Of a DNA stretch of 64,000 bases, positions 10,425-21,726 are shown one piece after another; positions within the stretch are counted from its first letter, which is position 1; every line of letters begins with the position of its first letter. The DNA is taken from the NCBI GenBank assembly GCA_021234155.1, contig JAJEKV010000011.1:24285764-24349763 (forward strand), written 5' to 3'. A model generated the notes under the pieces. It was not told the origin of the DNA and ran no database searches. It worked only from the letters and a program-made list of their open reading frames with translations. This stretch comes from Isoetes taiwanensis. Its lineage: Eukaryota > Streptophyta > Lycopodiopsida > Isoetales > Isoetaceae. Both the position numbers and the translations under genes were made by a program.

Positions 10425-11090
10425 AATGGCGCCATGAAGCCATTTGATATCCACTAACTTACATTAGGGTCTTGTTGTTGGCAAATGGCCATCGGCGCCA
10501 TTTGATGTTAATAATCCTATTTTTGGGTATTGTTGTTTTGCAAATAAGCCATCAGCGCCATTTGATGTCTATTATCTTACATTAGGGGCGTGGTTGACAA
10601 ATGGCGCCATGGCGCCGTTTAATGTTCATTAACACAATAGGGTATTGTTGGCAAATGGTCTTCTTGTTGGAAAATGGCCACCCAGCGCCATTTGATGTCT
10701 ATTAATCTTACATTAGGGTCACGTGGTTGACAAATGGCGCCATGGGCCGTTTAATGTTTAGTAACTTACAATGTATTGTTGTTGGAAAATGGTCTTCTTG
10801 TTGGCAAATGGCGCTCTGCGCCATTTGATGTCTATTGTCTTACATTAGGGACGTGGTTGACAAATGGCGCCATGGCGCCGTTTAATGTTCGATAGCTTAC
10901 AATATTGTATTGTTGTAGGCAAATGGTCTTCTTGTTGGCAAATGGTAGCGGCGAAGCGCCATTTGATATCTATTATCTTACGATTTGATGTCTATTGTCT
11001 ATCATCCATCATCGATGTCTATTATCTTACATTTGTGTAGATTGCAATGAACTTCGGATGCAAATGGCGCCATGGCGCCATTTGCTTAGT
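10425..11090. repeat. Tandem array of palindrome-bearing units (AAATGGCGCC / GGCGCCATTT)
   Basis: About six imperfect units of roughly 100-150 bp carry the blocks CATTTGATGTCTATTAT, CTTACATTAGGG, GTGGTTGACAAATGGCGCC, CGTTTAATGTT and TATTGTTGGCAAATGG. The centre of each unit is an inverted repeat. The best, at 11,060-11,085, is GCAAATGGCGCCA followed by its exact complement (26 bp). It falls in the presumed first intron of the plus-strand gene. Confidence 0.8.
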
Positions 11091-12929
11091 AAATCTGATA
11101 CGTCTACTTGTTTTGGTCGAGTTATTGATGCCTTTGTTCGTCGTCTTTGTTGCGGCTATGTTACGTTCGAAACACAATTTCAATCCGACCCGGACTATCA
11201 TGCCGGAATAGGGCTGGTGCATGGAAATAATCGCGGGTGAGCCCCTCCACCTCTGGGCTCGAAAGGAGGCTGCCGGAAAGAGCTCTGCCTGGCGATAAAG
11301 GAGCGACCCGATGGCCGAATTTACCGGCCGGGTATCTTGGTTAACATGAGGTTGACTAGCAAGGCGGTAGCGAAGATTGGATCGGGGGGTGGTGTGAAGA
11401 CACAATCACGACGAAAATAATAGTCTACTATGTGAATTTGGAAGTTTTATGATCCCACAATAATGTGCGCTAGTATAGCAAATGTATTTGGTTGTGAGAA
11501 AGCAAAAATTTGGAGCTCTGCCATCATACAACGACTTTGAAGAAGGCGATATCGAGGGAAGGTCCACAAAGAAATCTTGAGGGGTTTTATGATTCTTACT
11601 TAATCGTTTGAGCCAGTCGAAGAACTCTGTTTCATTCGTTGTCAAGGCATTAGCCGCGAAACTACCCGCCATTGTGGACCGCAGCGTGGCTGAAAACCGA
11701 TTAGCGGGGGAAAAAAAAAACCTAAGGAGGCATTTGCGGTGCGTCGAAAAAAAGACTCCTCATCACGCTCACGAGGAAGATGGCCGGGAAGTGAGCAAGG
11801 AAAGGCGGCGGACAAGGGGAAGGTGAAGAGAAAGGACCACGAAGATCGATAAGGAAAAGAAAGAGAAGAAGGAAAAGGAAAGAAAAGGAAAAGAAAGAAA
11901 GGAAGGAAAGGAAGAAGAAAGACAAGAAAGACAAGGAAAAAGGGCCGGAAAGGGAGGAAGGAAGAACAAAGGGCAGGAAAGGGGCCGGAGAGGAAAGGGA
12001 ACGGGGAAGCAATAGAAGGGAAAAAAGAAGAAGAAGCCACGGGGGAGTCCTCACGAGAAGGAGAGGACACCTAAAAAAAGAAGGAGAGACACTTTCGGAC
12101 TCCAAGTCGATGGCGATCCCGGGCGGCATGAGAGGGGCGGCGAGCACGCACGCCGGAAGTGGTGGTGAAGTTCCAAGCCCATCACATATCAAGATTCTGC
12201 GAGCCGCAGCCAAAAAGGGTCCCCATTAAGAAAAGGCGAGCCAAAAGAAGCTCACATTAAGAATAGCTTCGGCACTTGCTTTCGAGGTGCCTCAAATCTT
12301 AAGGTGGAAAGATCGAGGAAGAGGAGAAGCGGCCGAGAACCGTTCTGAAGATCATTGACCACCGCCATCTTTTTCCTCTGGGCATCACATTTATAAAGCG
12401 AATAAGCGTGTTCAGCCTATACCAAGGGCACCGCAAATCGACATCTAGGCCAAGAAATATGGAGCGCGTCAAGACCTTAGTGGAATCCTTTCAAAGAGAC
12501 CCACATCGGTGTTTACTCTAGCGGGCGTGATTCCATTCAATCCCCTCACAAAGAAACTACATCCTTGGAAAGCGAGGATGACCTCATGGGGATGAACTAT
12601 TACATAGTGAATGGCAATCGATACATTATGGCCGCCCGGCTTGTTTGTAGAAGACTTCGCACTGCAGAAGTCCCAAGAACAAATGGCAAAAATTTATGAG
12701 TATCGAATTGCGAGTCTTTGCAGCGCGGTGGGCGAGCAAGAGTGCCTGCAGCTTCGGTTGTGAAGTCAATGATATCGCTGCCAAGACTATCTTCAAGGAG
12801 CCTTTCATTGATAAAATAACCCAAGCTGCGGCAACAATATGCTCTTTTGCGGGAAGCGATCCATCGGGGGCGCGGGCAATCGTTGAGAACCATACAAGGT
12901 ACATCGTGTTTTACTTTTACGCTAGATTA

Positions 12930-13012
12930 CCAAATGGCGCCGCGGCGCCATTTCTTTGAGAAAATGGCGCCCGCGGCGCCATTTAGTCAAATGGCGCCAC
13001 GGCGCCATTTAA
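12930..13012. repeat. Three adjacent GGCGCC palindromes
   Basis: Three inverted repeats of the form AAATGGCGCC-(N)-GGCGCCATTT follow one another, with centres GC, CGC and AC, just after the donor site at 12,894. They are the same motif as the 10.4-11.1 kb array, now at closer spacing. A further half-site GGCGCCAATAAATG lies at about 14,870 near the right end of the element. Confidence 0.85.
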
Positions 13013-14984
13013 TAAACAAATAAATAAAGCGCCAAGTGGGCTATTTCATAATCATTGCATTCAAAACTAACTTCTTCTTGTTTTTCGGTTATCGGCTTTG
13101 GCTTGAAGTTACCATGCGTGGTAAGCAACCGAAAGATTTCAACCGGTGGGTCTTCATGCGGAGGATATTTTTCGGCTATTCATGTCCCTTTGGAACTTGT
13201 GGAAATCTTGCAAACTAAAAGATAATAAAGGGCGGACTATTACATGGCGGTCAAAAGAGTCGCGACTACTTGGTCGGACATACGAGGTGCATTAGGGGTA
13301 TGGACTATGAAGGCTGTCGGATTTTGTTCGAGGAGGTCTTTGGATGGGAATACCTACGTGAAGGTCACCTCGATTATCGGTAAGCACTTCTTCAAGACAA
13401 GGGCAAAGACACTACGATCTATATCGTTCTTGAAGAAGGAGATTTTTGAATATGTGAAGGATAATTTTCAGGAAGTTTAAATCCTTCAGCGATCTCCGAT
13501 CTTAGCGGTGGCGGGCTTGAGGGCCCGGCGACCTAATTTCCATGGCCACCTTGCATAGTAAGTGGGTTGAAGTTGGCGTGACCAAGGAAGGAGTTTTCGA
13601 TAGCGTGCCACTGCCTTTGGCAAAATTCATACGCATAATCTTTGTCTTGCGGAGGGAGGATCTTGAAGACTTCGGTTCGCGAAGTTGAACTAGCCCGGCG
13701 GCGAGGGGGCAATTTGTTTGCAATCTGTACCCGGCATCCTTGATAGCCACGGACACTAGAGGCATCACTCCAATGTGGGACAAGACCACTCTGTCTAATT
13801 TCTTTAATCACGGTAAAGAACACCACGGTGATTCTTTCGGATAGTGGTCTTTGCAAGGCGAGCATAATTTTTGATTTCATCGTGTTGGATGATGCGGATT
13901 CCAGATCGAGTTTTTATTAGCGCGTATGAGGGGCGAATACAAAAATCCGCTGAAGGGAGTTGGGGAGGTCCATGCACTAGTAATGCGCCACAAAGATTAG
14001 AGCCCACTGCGGTCCTCTTGTCGATGAAATTGACCTCAAATTCCCCTTCAGCGATCATCCTCAAGAAGCGCCACCGGTTCGTGTGCCCTAATGAAGGCGA
14101 AGAGGTGGAGGCCAGAGGCTATGGCGGGGAAAGCTACGCAGCGGTCAGTCTGGTGGCAAGGCTTGCGGGGGACATAATCATGAGAAACCATTTGGGGGCG
14201 CCACATGCTCCTACCTCGTCTGCGAGAAAATGGTACCGCCCGGGGAGCGAGGGGTGTTTGATTACTTCTCTGTGGTTCTTTTGGCGGGCTTCATTGATGA
14301 ATAAGAGATTTTGCATTGTCTTGAAAGTGACCGGCTTAAGCATGAGTGCCTAAAGGGGATTCTTGATAGGCTTGACCGCCCTCTTGAATCCTATACTTTT
14401 CAGCAGTTCTGTGAGAGAGACAAAGATGCTTTATTCTTTGAAGAAAGCTGTAGATCCATCAAATCTGAGAGATGCACGAAGCTCCACCCGATGTGGACTA
14501 TGATGAGATCAAGAACGCACAATTCGATCCGGACATGCTTAATGATCCCACTTTCGCGCCCGCGGCGTTTGAGACCTTTCGGTCGATCCTATGGGTGCTT
14601 CTTCTAGCCATGGCCACTGGCGATCTTGAACACGATCACGATGTGGAACGATCTCGATGTGGAACGATCGATCGATCACGGTGATCGATGAGGAACCACG
14701 AATTTTGTGATTATAATATTAAATTGTACAATAATACTTTTGTAAAGACTCCCTTTTTGCCTGTTGTGGCAAAAATTTTGATATGCAAATTGGTGAATTT
14801 GGAAATTTTAACTAATTTTGTGATGTTATGTTTCTTTACCTTCTTTATATGCACTGTTAGTATTTTTAATGGCGCCAATAAATGACACTTTAGAGGCATA
14901 TTTTTTCTTAATGGCGCTATAATTGCTTAAAAAATTGGCATTAAATGAACTAAAAAAGATTTTCGTATCTAATTGGAATCACGA

Positions 14985-15011
14985 AATTTCCCATTTTAAT
15001 GAAATTGTGCT
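14985..15011 (-). repeat. Right terminal inverted repeat of the 11.6-kb transposon
   Basis: AAATTTCCCATTTTAATG then AAATTGTGCT, the inverse of 3,371-3,398. It is followed by TAA (15,012-15,014), the duplicated target. The 300 bases inside it (14,685-14,984) are AT-rich with no gene. Confidence 0.8.
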
Positions 15012-15014
15012 TAA

Positions 15015-15671
15015 TATTCTTTTCCAATTCTGAATTTGTATAAATTACCATCATTTTGTAGCTTTTCAAAACTTTGTTCCCTGAGAAACTGATCAATGCA
15101 ATTGTACAATTCCCTTGGTGACTGCTTGAGGCCGTAGATAGCCCTATTCAACTTCCATATTTTATTTTCCCCTTGTTCAAAACCAAAAGCTTGTCATAGA
15201 TATATGGTCTCCTCTAATTTTGCATTTAGAAAGGCAGTCTTTACATTCATGTGATGTAATTCGAGGTCTAAAGCATTTGCTATACTTAACAACATTCTGA
15301 GGCTTGTCAGCTTGACAATTGGAGAATAAGTTTCATCATAATCCTTACCCTTTTTTTGAGTAAAACCCTGAGCCACTAATCTGGCTTTATACTCCTGACT
15401 TGCATCTGCATTTGTTTTCAACTTATATAACCATTTGCTTCCTATTATATGCTTGTCTGCTGTGTGCTCCACTAACTCATATGTGTGTGTATCTTTGAAT
15501 GATTCCATTTCCTCATTCATTGCCTCCATCCATTTATCCTTTTCTGGTGAAATCAAGACCTCCTCAAAAGTTCTGGGAACACATGAGTCTTCTGTATGCT
15601 AAGGATGTGATCATGGTCTATATGAGTTGCTTGTATTCTTCTGCTCCTCCCTGCCTCATTTCTACCATATT
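15015..15671 (-). pseudogene. Ty1/copia reverse transcriptase N-terminal half
   Basis: The frame reads WMEAMNEEMESFKDTHTYEL, GSKWLYKLKTNADAS, YKARLVAQGFTQKKGKDYDE, TYSPIVKLTSLRMLL and LHHMNVKTAFLNAKLEE, the hallmark opening of copia RT (K.R.VAQGF..G.DY..T.SPV). After a frame break near 15,195 it continues with GFEQGENKIWKLNRAIYGL and stops being copia at 15,014, where the transposon begins. At its 5' side (15,667-15,671) it meets the gypsy LTR through the ATATT duplication. Integrase and linker lie on the far side at 28,474. Confidence 0.88.
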
Positions 15672-17241
15672 TGTGACGTCCCCTACTCGTATACGATGCA
15701 CTCACCGTATACAACCAGGAGTTCATCCCCCGTACCAGCTTCGTGCCAATACAGGGCCCTCCACACGACACTGCAACCGTAACGGGTTTCAGTGGGAAGA
15801 GTGGAAGGGTCATTGCACCCCGTCTCCCTCAGGGCCTACCTAGCTGCGGAAGCGTAAACATACATGTCAGTAGCATATACATCAACATCATATGACCATC
15901 GCGAAGGATGGTCCTCCACATATCTGCATAGACGAAGATCAGCACATCACATAGGGAATCCTACCCAAGGCTGGACCACGGGGATGGGTGACAAGCTTGG
16001 GTCTCGAGTTCATTGCGCATGAGAATTCATGGCAATGGATTTGGCTGGCATAAGAACATGGCCTAGGGTTGTCCACTCCATCCGTCCCTCCTGTGCACAC
16101 TTTGCAGAGTAGGCTGAAAAGTGTTGGGACCTGACTGTAGCCCGCCGGATGCATAGCCGAGGGGGCTATATCCTGGGTTGCATCTCCCCAGTTCCGATGG
16201 GGCAGGTAGGGATCTCTCCCTCCAGAGATCTACAATGCTGACTCAAGGTGACTAGAGGGCCCCTTGCCCGCCATTCGACTTGAACTCAATGGAAGGTCAT
16301 ATTCACCACCTCACGCAGTGTCGAGCCCATGCCTTGCCCACACGCGGTGGCAAGCCATTAGACCTAGTCACGGTGACCCCGGCAGTACTAACACACCATA
16401 GGGGTCGTTCAAGAGTCGAACATGAACCTCCTTATAAGCGGTCGGCCCCTTCACCCACAACCGGGTGTGGCTCTTGTGCCACAGGCGCAACTCTGATTGT
16501 GCTAGAGAGGCTACTCTAGGAGCATCAACTACAAGGCTTTAGGTCTCTACCCCCTTCCCAATACAAGGAGTTCACGAGGAGATACATCATCCAAATACAT
16601 CACAGGAAGGAACTAAAGAACTAGATCTAATCATAGAGTTAGGTTCTTTAGTTAGTGTCGAGATCTAAGATCTAGATAGCTACTATGGGCAATTTAATAG
16701 TCTAAACCCTACCGATTCTATAACTAGAAGGCGGTTTAAGCTATTAAATTGACCAAATCTGATCCTTGAGTGGCTCCTCGACACGAGTTCAACCATCCCT
16801 CACGGTGAGCCGAATTGGGGAACCCGATGGTGCAATTGGCTTGGGCGGCGTCGGGAGGCCGGTTTTGGCTCACAGGGCAGCCAAACCGAAGCTCTAAAAC
16901 CCTAAGGACGAAAAACTAGCAAGCTAGGGTTTTCCTACCCTAAATAGACATGGGGGTTTAGGCTAGGGTTTCCAATTACCCAATTTGGCATGTGGGATAA
17001 TTGGAAAGGCCCCACTTGCCTTTAATGGCTAGGTGGCAAAATATGCCAACATGGAAAGGTGTGCCCTCATTAATGTGCACATGTGCACATTAATAATATA
17101 TGAACACTCCTAGCAAGTTGCCCCCTAGGGCTACTTACCTGGCTATCCGTTGGCGTACCGTCGGTCGAATTGGGCGTGTATGCGTGGAGGCGATGCGGTA
17201 TCGCCCCTGGGACAGGTATCTTTTGTCTTTGGAACGTCACA
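15672..17241 (-). repeat. 3' LTR of the minus-strand gypsy element
   Basis: On the minus strand it starts TGTGACGTTCC and ends GGGACGTCACA, so the ends are a short inverted repeat with TG...CA. It matches the LTR at 38,489-39,974 (same ends) and the partner 5' LTR at 27,245-28,468 apart from a block of about 331 bp (16,685-17,015) missing from the partner. Confidence 0.9.
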
Positions 17242-17255
17242 TTCTCCCCACCTTG
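17242..17255 (-). promoter_or_regulatory. Polypurine tract of the minus-strand gypsy element
   Basis: On the minus strand AAGGTGGGGAGAA directly precedes the 3' LTR, the expected plus-strand primer site. A second AAGGTGGGGAGA lies about 37 bases upstream, and the same doubled arrangement precedes the LTR at 38,489. 17,256-18,101 is the untranslated region between the pol stop and this tract, with nothing further seen. Confidence 0.85.
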
Positions 17256-18101
17256 AAATGATGCTGTCCGCAGCATCGTGGGTCTCCCCACCTTGGGATC
17301 TTCCTAACACGCAACTTTTTTGCAATCAGCGTGATGCCTATAATATAATCTTTATACATTTATCACGATTACCCTAAGGTAATTACCTTTAGAACATTAT
17401 TACGTCATTATATCATGGAATACTTATCAACTCACAACATCATTAAACAAGGTATTCACTATCTTAAGTTTAGACAAAATTTCAACATTTCATATCTATA
17501 ATTATTGTCCGAGGTACTCTTCATTCCTTGCAACACATTCCAACAAAACTTGTGTTGCAAGTCTTCGTAACTTCGACCTCCTTGCTCTCGGGGGCTCTCT
17601 CGGCTGCAGTGTCGACACCACGTTAGTACCGTTTTAATTATTTAATAAATTTTGGTTATATGGTGACCACCCACCTATCTACATGAATGCATGGCTAATC
17701 TCGGTAGGAAGAGGATGAATCTTCCATAATGGCCGTGGAGGCCCGCCTATATGCCTATATGCGGCTCATGCCTACACCTCTAGTTGCCAGGCGTGGAGGA
17801 TATCCTTCGGCGTGGGGGCGTGAAGGATGGATTCCTCCTATCAAAGCATATATGGGGCTAAAGGTGCTTTCCCTATCAATGCATTCCTTAATGACCTCTT
17901 TTCTCTCGAGGTCGTCTCCTTAGGTGGGACCAGTAGACTTTCTAATCTACCTTCCACTTTCGCCCAAAACGCGGTCATGCCTACATTGACATTACACACC
18001 GCCCTAGAGATCACCGTAGTGGTCCCATCATCGGTGACAACGCATCGCGACCCATACTAAGCGTAGGTGGCATGCGTAGATTAATCTTAACTATACAAGA
18101 A

Positions 18102-19690
18102 TTAATCTACACAAATCGACATGCCTGAGCGATTTCTTCGGAGATGACCTTGCCGTCCCATTGCTCCATAAAGCGTGGGTGCTTGCTTTACTAAATCTTT
18201 CTTAAGTACCCCGTGGCATCTTCCAGCGGTAAGTGTTTCCACTTGACCAAATCTTTGGAGGAATTCGATCTCCTCGTTTTCTTGAAAGCTTTATCAAGAA
18301 TCAGTGCGGAACTATTTTCAATTTGTTCCTCAGATCATTTCCAACAAGCATTGGCGAATCAAGACCGTGCGGATTTGGGGTATGCTTCTTTAGCAAACTC
18401 GCGTGGAAGACCTTATGAATCTTTAGGTGTCTTTGGCAAGTCTAGCTTGTAGGCTTGATTGCCTAGTTTTTCGACTATTACGAAAGGTCCGACCCACCTT
18501 GGAGCAAGCTTCTTGCAATTGCCGATCTGAGCCGCTGCTTCACCTTAATCTTGAGCCAAACATCATCTCCCACTTTGAACTCTCTTCTTGTTCGATGCTT
18601 GCATGCGTGATGCTCTTTTGGCGACTTCTTCTTTGCTAGCGGATAGCCACGAACTTCCTCTACAAGCTGCTGCATATCGGCCAACATCTCGCTGCGAAAC
18701 TTCCACTTTTGACACGGGGTTGTGCCAAGTATGCGGAGTTAGGCAAGCGATAGCGTAATTGATCATAAGCGGTGACATTTGGGATGATTCACGCTTGGTG
18801 CTATTGTATGCAAACTCCACCAAGTGAATAAATTCTTCCCACATACTTTGCTTATTCGGACATAGTTTAGTAGCATGTCCTCTAAGATCTGTTGGTCCGC
18901 TCCCCGCCGGCCATCCGTCGAGGATGATATGCCGTGCTCATGGATAGCAAATGCGGATGCGGATCGTCGCAAAGAGGTCTTGCCAAAAGGCGCTTATGAA
19001 CCGGATCCACCGCCGGAGATGATCTCCCTTGGCATGCCATGAAGCACTGAAGATCTCTTTGGTGAAGAGCTTTCTTTGTATCCATGGCTGTATCGTAGTT
19101 ACGCAAGGCACAAAATGTGCCATCTTCGACAACTTGTCGACCACTACCATTAAGGCATCCTTGCCTCTCATTTGTTCTTGGGAGTCCTGTGATGAAATCC
19201 ATGCGATTACCTCCCACTTAGCGTTTGGCACCGCTAATGGCTCTAATGCCCCCAGAATTAAGCTGCTTCGCCTTCGTCTGGCGGCATAAGCTGACATTCC
19301 TTGATGTAGCGAGCTATTTGCTTCTTCATTCTGGCCAATAATAGGCTGCTCGCACTTTGAAATATGTTTTCATGAATCCGCATGGCCAGCTATTGGGCTG
19401 TTGTTGTGCGTGTCATGGAGGATCAATTTCCTTACACACGATGATTGAGTGCACGCACAACTTGTTCTTATGGTATAACAGGTTGCCTTCCTTCTTATAA
19501 TGCTTGAAGGCCTCCCGCTCTTTATCTGTTCTAGCCTCCTTAGAAAGGCTTGCCCATACCTCCTTGAAATCCCGTCCGTTGGCAAGGACTCTTCAATCCT
19601 CTTACCAAAGTCATTTTGGAGGCGTCGAAATTGCATTGCAATGCACTCTAGTTGTCGGGGGATGCCTTGAGGCGCATCTGCTACCACATT
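18102..19690 (-). pseudogene. Gypsy integrase with C-terminal chromodomain, frameshifted
   Basis: Read leftward from the MVADA box (about 19.69 kb), it gives the zinc-binding part, then DFITGLPRT, VVVDKLSKMAHFVPC and MSTAYHP, the D,D-35-E catalytic core. After MWEEFIHLVEFAYNSTK and [13 protein letters not shown] comes a chromodomain remnant (18.2-18.4 kb). Pol ends at TAA 18,102-18,104, at the position equivalent to the stop at 36,301 in the plus-strand copy. The catalytic core is broken by several frame changes between 19.0 and 19.3 kb. The intact sister at 34,720-36,303 makes the alignment secure. Confidence 0.85.
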
Positions 19691-20960
19691 GAGTTTCCCG
19701 GCTTGTAGACTATATCAAAGTCGTATTCCTCGAGGAACTCCATCCATCTCCATTTTGCCTCAGATTGAGGTGTGGTTGTGTGAATACATATTGGAGGCTC
19801 GATGGTCGGTATCAATTGGAACTTCCTTCCCAAGGTAGTGCCTCCATATTCTTAGCATACGACAAGCGCAAGCAATTCTGATCGTGCGTTGGGTAGCGGC
19901 GTCTCGGCGTCGTTCATCTTCACGGAATCATCGCTACCACCGCTCTTCTTGCATAAGCCTGCTTTTTGTAGCTATCTTCGCATCTGTTGCTACAAGCTTA
20001 TCTTTCTCGGGTCGGCAAGGTCAAGGCAGGGGCTGTCGTCGAGCTTCTTTCAACAATTCAAACCCCTTTTGGGCTTTCTTGTGCCAATGCTCTACCGGTC
20101 TTTCACCTTCTACGCCCTCGTTAGATGCATTAGCGGGGCTGCTATCTTAACAAAGTTCTTCACGAACTTCTGTAGTACCCTGCTAGGCCAGAAAACTTCG
20201 ACCTCGTGCACATTCTTTGGCGGCCCTTTGGATCCTTTGCCTCAATCTTGGCGGGGTCCGTCGAGATGCCTTCTGCCGAGATCGCGTGACCAAGGTATTC
20301 CACCTTCTACATTGCGAAGTGGCGCCCGACAACTTGGCGACCTGGCGGTGCCTCTTCAACTTGTCTAGCACCCTTCTCAAGTGTTGCCGCGTGCTCTTCA
20401 AAGGGATCTGCTATACACCAAAATGTCATCAAAGAAAACAATCACAAAGGTGTCGGGAACTCCACGAAGATATCGTTCATGAGCCTCATGAGCGTGCGCG
20501 GGGCATTTGATAAGCCGAAAGGCATCCTTTGTGAACTCATAATGCCCATACGGCGTCTGAAGGCGGTCTTGTGGATATCCTCCTCCTTTATCCGTATCGA
20601 TGGTAACGACCTTAAGTCGATTTTTGAGAAGATCTTTGCTCCTTGAAGCTGATCCATCAAGTAAATCGATCTTGGAAGCGCATACTTGTTCTTAATGGTG
20701 TGCTTATTCAAGCTGTCTATAGTCTATGCACATCCTCAAAGATCCATCCTTCTTCTTGACAAAAGAATGGGCGCTCAAGCGGCGAGACACTAGGTCTAAT
20801 GAAACCTAGGTCGGCGGCTCCTAGCTCGCTTCTTGATTCCGACAACTCCTGCGTTGTCATTCTATATGGAGCCTTGCTTGTTGGCTTTGTCCCGGTTGAG
20901 TGCTATCTCGCTTTCGACTCCTCTATAAGGAGGGAGCTGCTTGATCTCATCACGGAAAGA
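19691..20960 (-). pseudogene. Gypsy reverse transcriptase and RNase H, frameshifted
   Basis: [14 protein letters not shown] (20.7 kb) and [18 protein letters not shown] lead into [13 protein letters not shown] and MPFGLSNAP, then [10 protein letters not shown] (20,411-20,445), the RT catalytic FDD box. RNase H follows to about 19.7 kb and is badly scrambled. Comparison with 33.6-34.7 kb shows the changes cluster where the sister reads CTG or CAG, for example ACCTGGTTCTG against ACGGCGTCTG. Confidence 0.85.
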
Positions 20961-21726
20961 GATCGTGGAACTCCGTGATCAACTTAGCTATTTGCCTCGG
21001 CAACTTCTTTGAGCATCTTGTCTTCTTTGCTTCCTTCGATTCCGGCTCACTAATCTCAAGCTTGAAGATGTATGCCACTTGCTCACTCTTAAAGCACTTG
21101 AGCGGTCGTTTAGAAGACATACCTTTGCATGATGGGAACAACTTCTTTACTGTTATCTCAATGATCTTGCCGTCGGGTCTTTGGGAAGGTCACCTTCCAG
21201 CTTTCCACAATCAATAATGGCCCTGCTGGTCCAAGGTACTCCATACCTATTATCAAGTCATATTTGCCGATGCCCATTACCTCTGCCCCCATCACGGATC
21301 TTAATCCCCCGGCGAAGTCGATGTCAAAGTTGATTCTTTTACTGCAGATGCGCCTTCTTTGCTCCACTTGCTAAGACGCCCGGGCCTTGGCTTTGACTTT
21401 AATGGTTTCAACTTCAACATTTGAACCATTCTGGGAGATGCAAAGTTATGGCTACTTCCCGAATCTATCAGGACTATAAATGACTTGGCCTTGGCCTTTC
21501 CCACTGTGGAAATTACTTTATACTGGCTTTCTGCTTGCTCTGTATCTATTGCGGCAAAGATATGACACTCACCCTGAATGTAGTCGCGGGCCTCCTCGCC
21601 GTCGTCGTCAGACAGAGTGTCCCAATCTCCCAACTCTGCTAGCGCTGCACTCATGACATATGGGCGGTTCATTTGTCCTATGGCTTTGGCTGGAAACACT
21701 GGAAGCAAAGCTGCTTTTCTATGCAC
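20961..21726 (-). pseudogene. Gypsy protease and linker
   Basis: The frame contains KSFIVLIDSGSSHNFASPRM, with the aspartic protease active site D-S-G, followed by GAEVMGIGKYDLIIGMEYLG, which is also present in the plus-strand element at 33.1 kb. The linker SEQVAYIFKLEISEPESKEA leads to RT. The frame is open for about 140 residues (21,301-21,726), then shifts. Confidence 0.85.

Larger units (their letters stand above)
10265..14684 (+). pseudogene. Second gene of the 11.6-kb transposon, multi-exon, unrecognised
   Basis: A plausible first exon starts at ATG 10,265 (MEVDIAEQLRMWRRLTPAGK) and ends at a good donor CGCAG|GTATGT (10,330). The next 0.8 kb looks like an intron filled with palindromic repeats. 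Later coding-like pieces are KEPFIDKITQAAATICSFAG ending at ACAAG|GTACAT (12,894), a stretch with GMDYEGCRILFEEVFGWEYL before a GTAAGC donor at 13,380, ECLKGILDRLDRPLESYTF (about 14.34-14.39 kb) and an acidic C-terminus PDVDYDEIKNAQFDPDML with stop at 14,682-14,684. Frames change repeatedly. I recognise no domain. As the partner of the minus-strand transposase it could be the element's DNA-binding accessory protein or captured host sequence; neither is shown. Confidence 0.3.
3371..15011. mobile_element. 11.6-kb DNA transposon with terminal inverted repeats, inserted in copia RT
   Basis: The left end reads AGCACAATTTCATTA at 3,371 and goes on TAATGGGAAA. The right end is its inverse, ending at 15,011, with about one mismatch in 25. 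TAA flanks both sides (3,368-3,370 and 15,012-15,014). Removing the insert and one TAA restores the copia frame, from FRIGKEY on the right flank to the YVDD block on the left. An alternative reading is a 4-bp AATA duplication with one more base in the repeat, also in frame. Inside are two divergent gene regions (minus 8.65-5.46 kb, plus 10.27-14.68 kb), tandem repeats and GGCGCC palindromes. TAA duplications and two ORFs suit PIF/Harbinger, but the transposase motifs do not clearly fit, so the class is open. Confidence 0.8.

Noticed and set aside
11642-12213. Overlapping minus-strand frames rich in F, L, S and P
   Set aside because: They arise from a purine-rich AAGGAAAGAAA stretch on the plus strand; composition, not coding.
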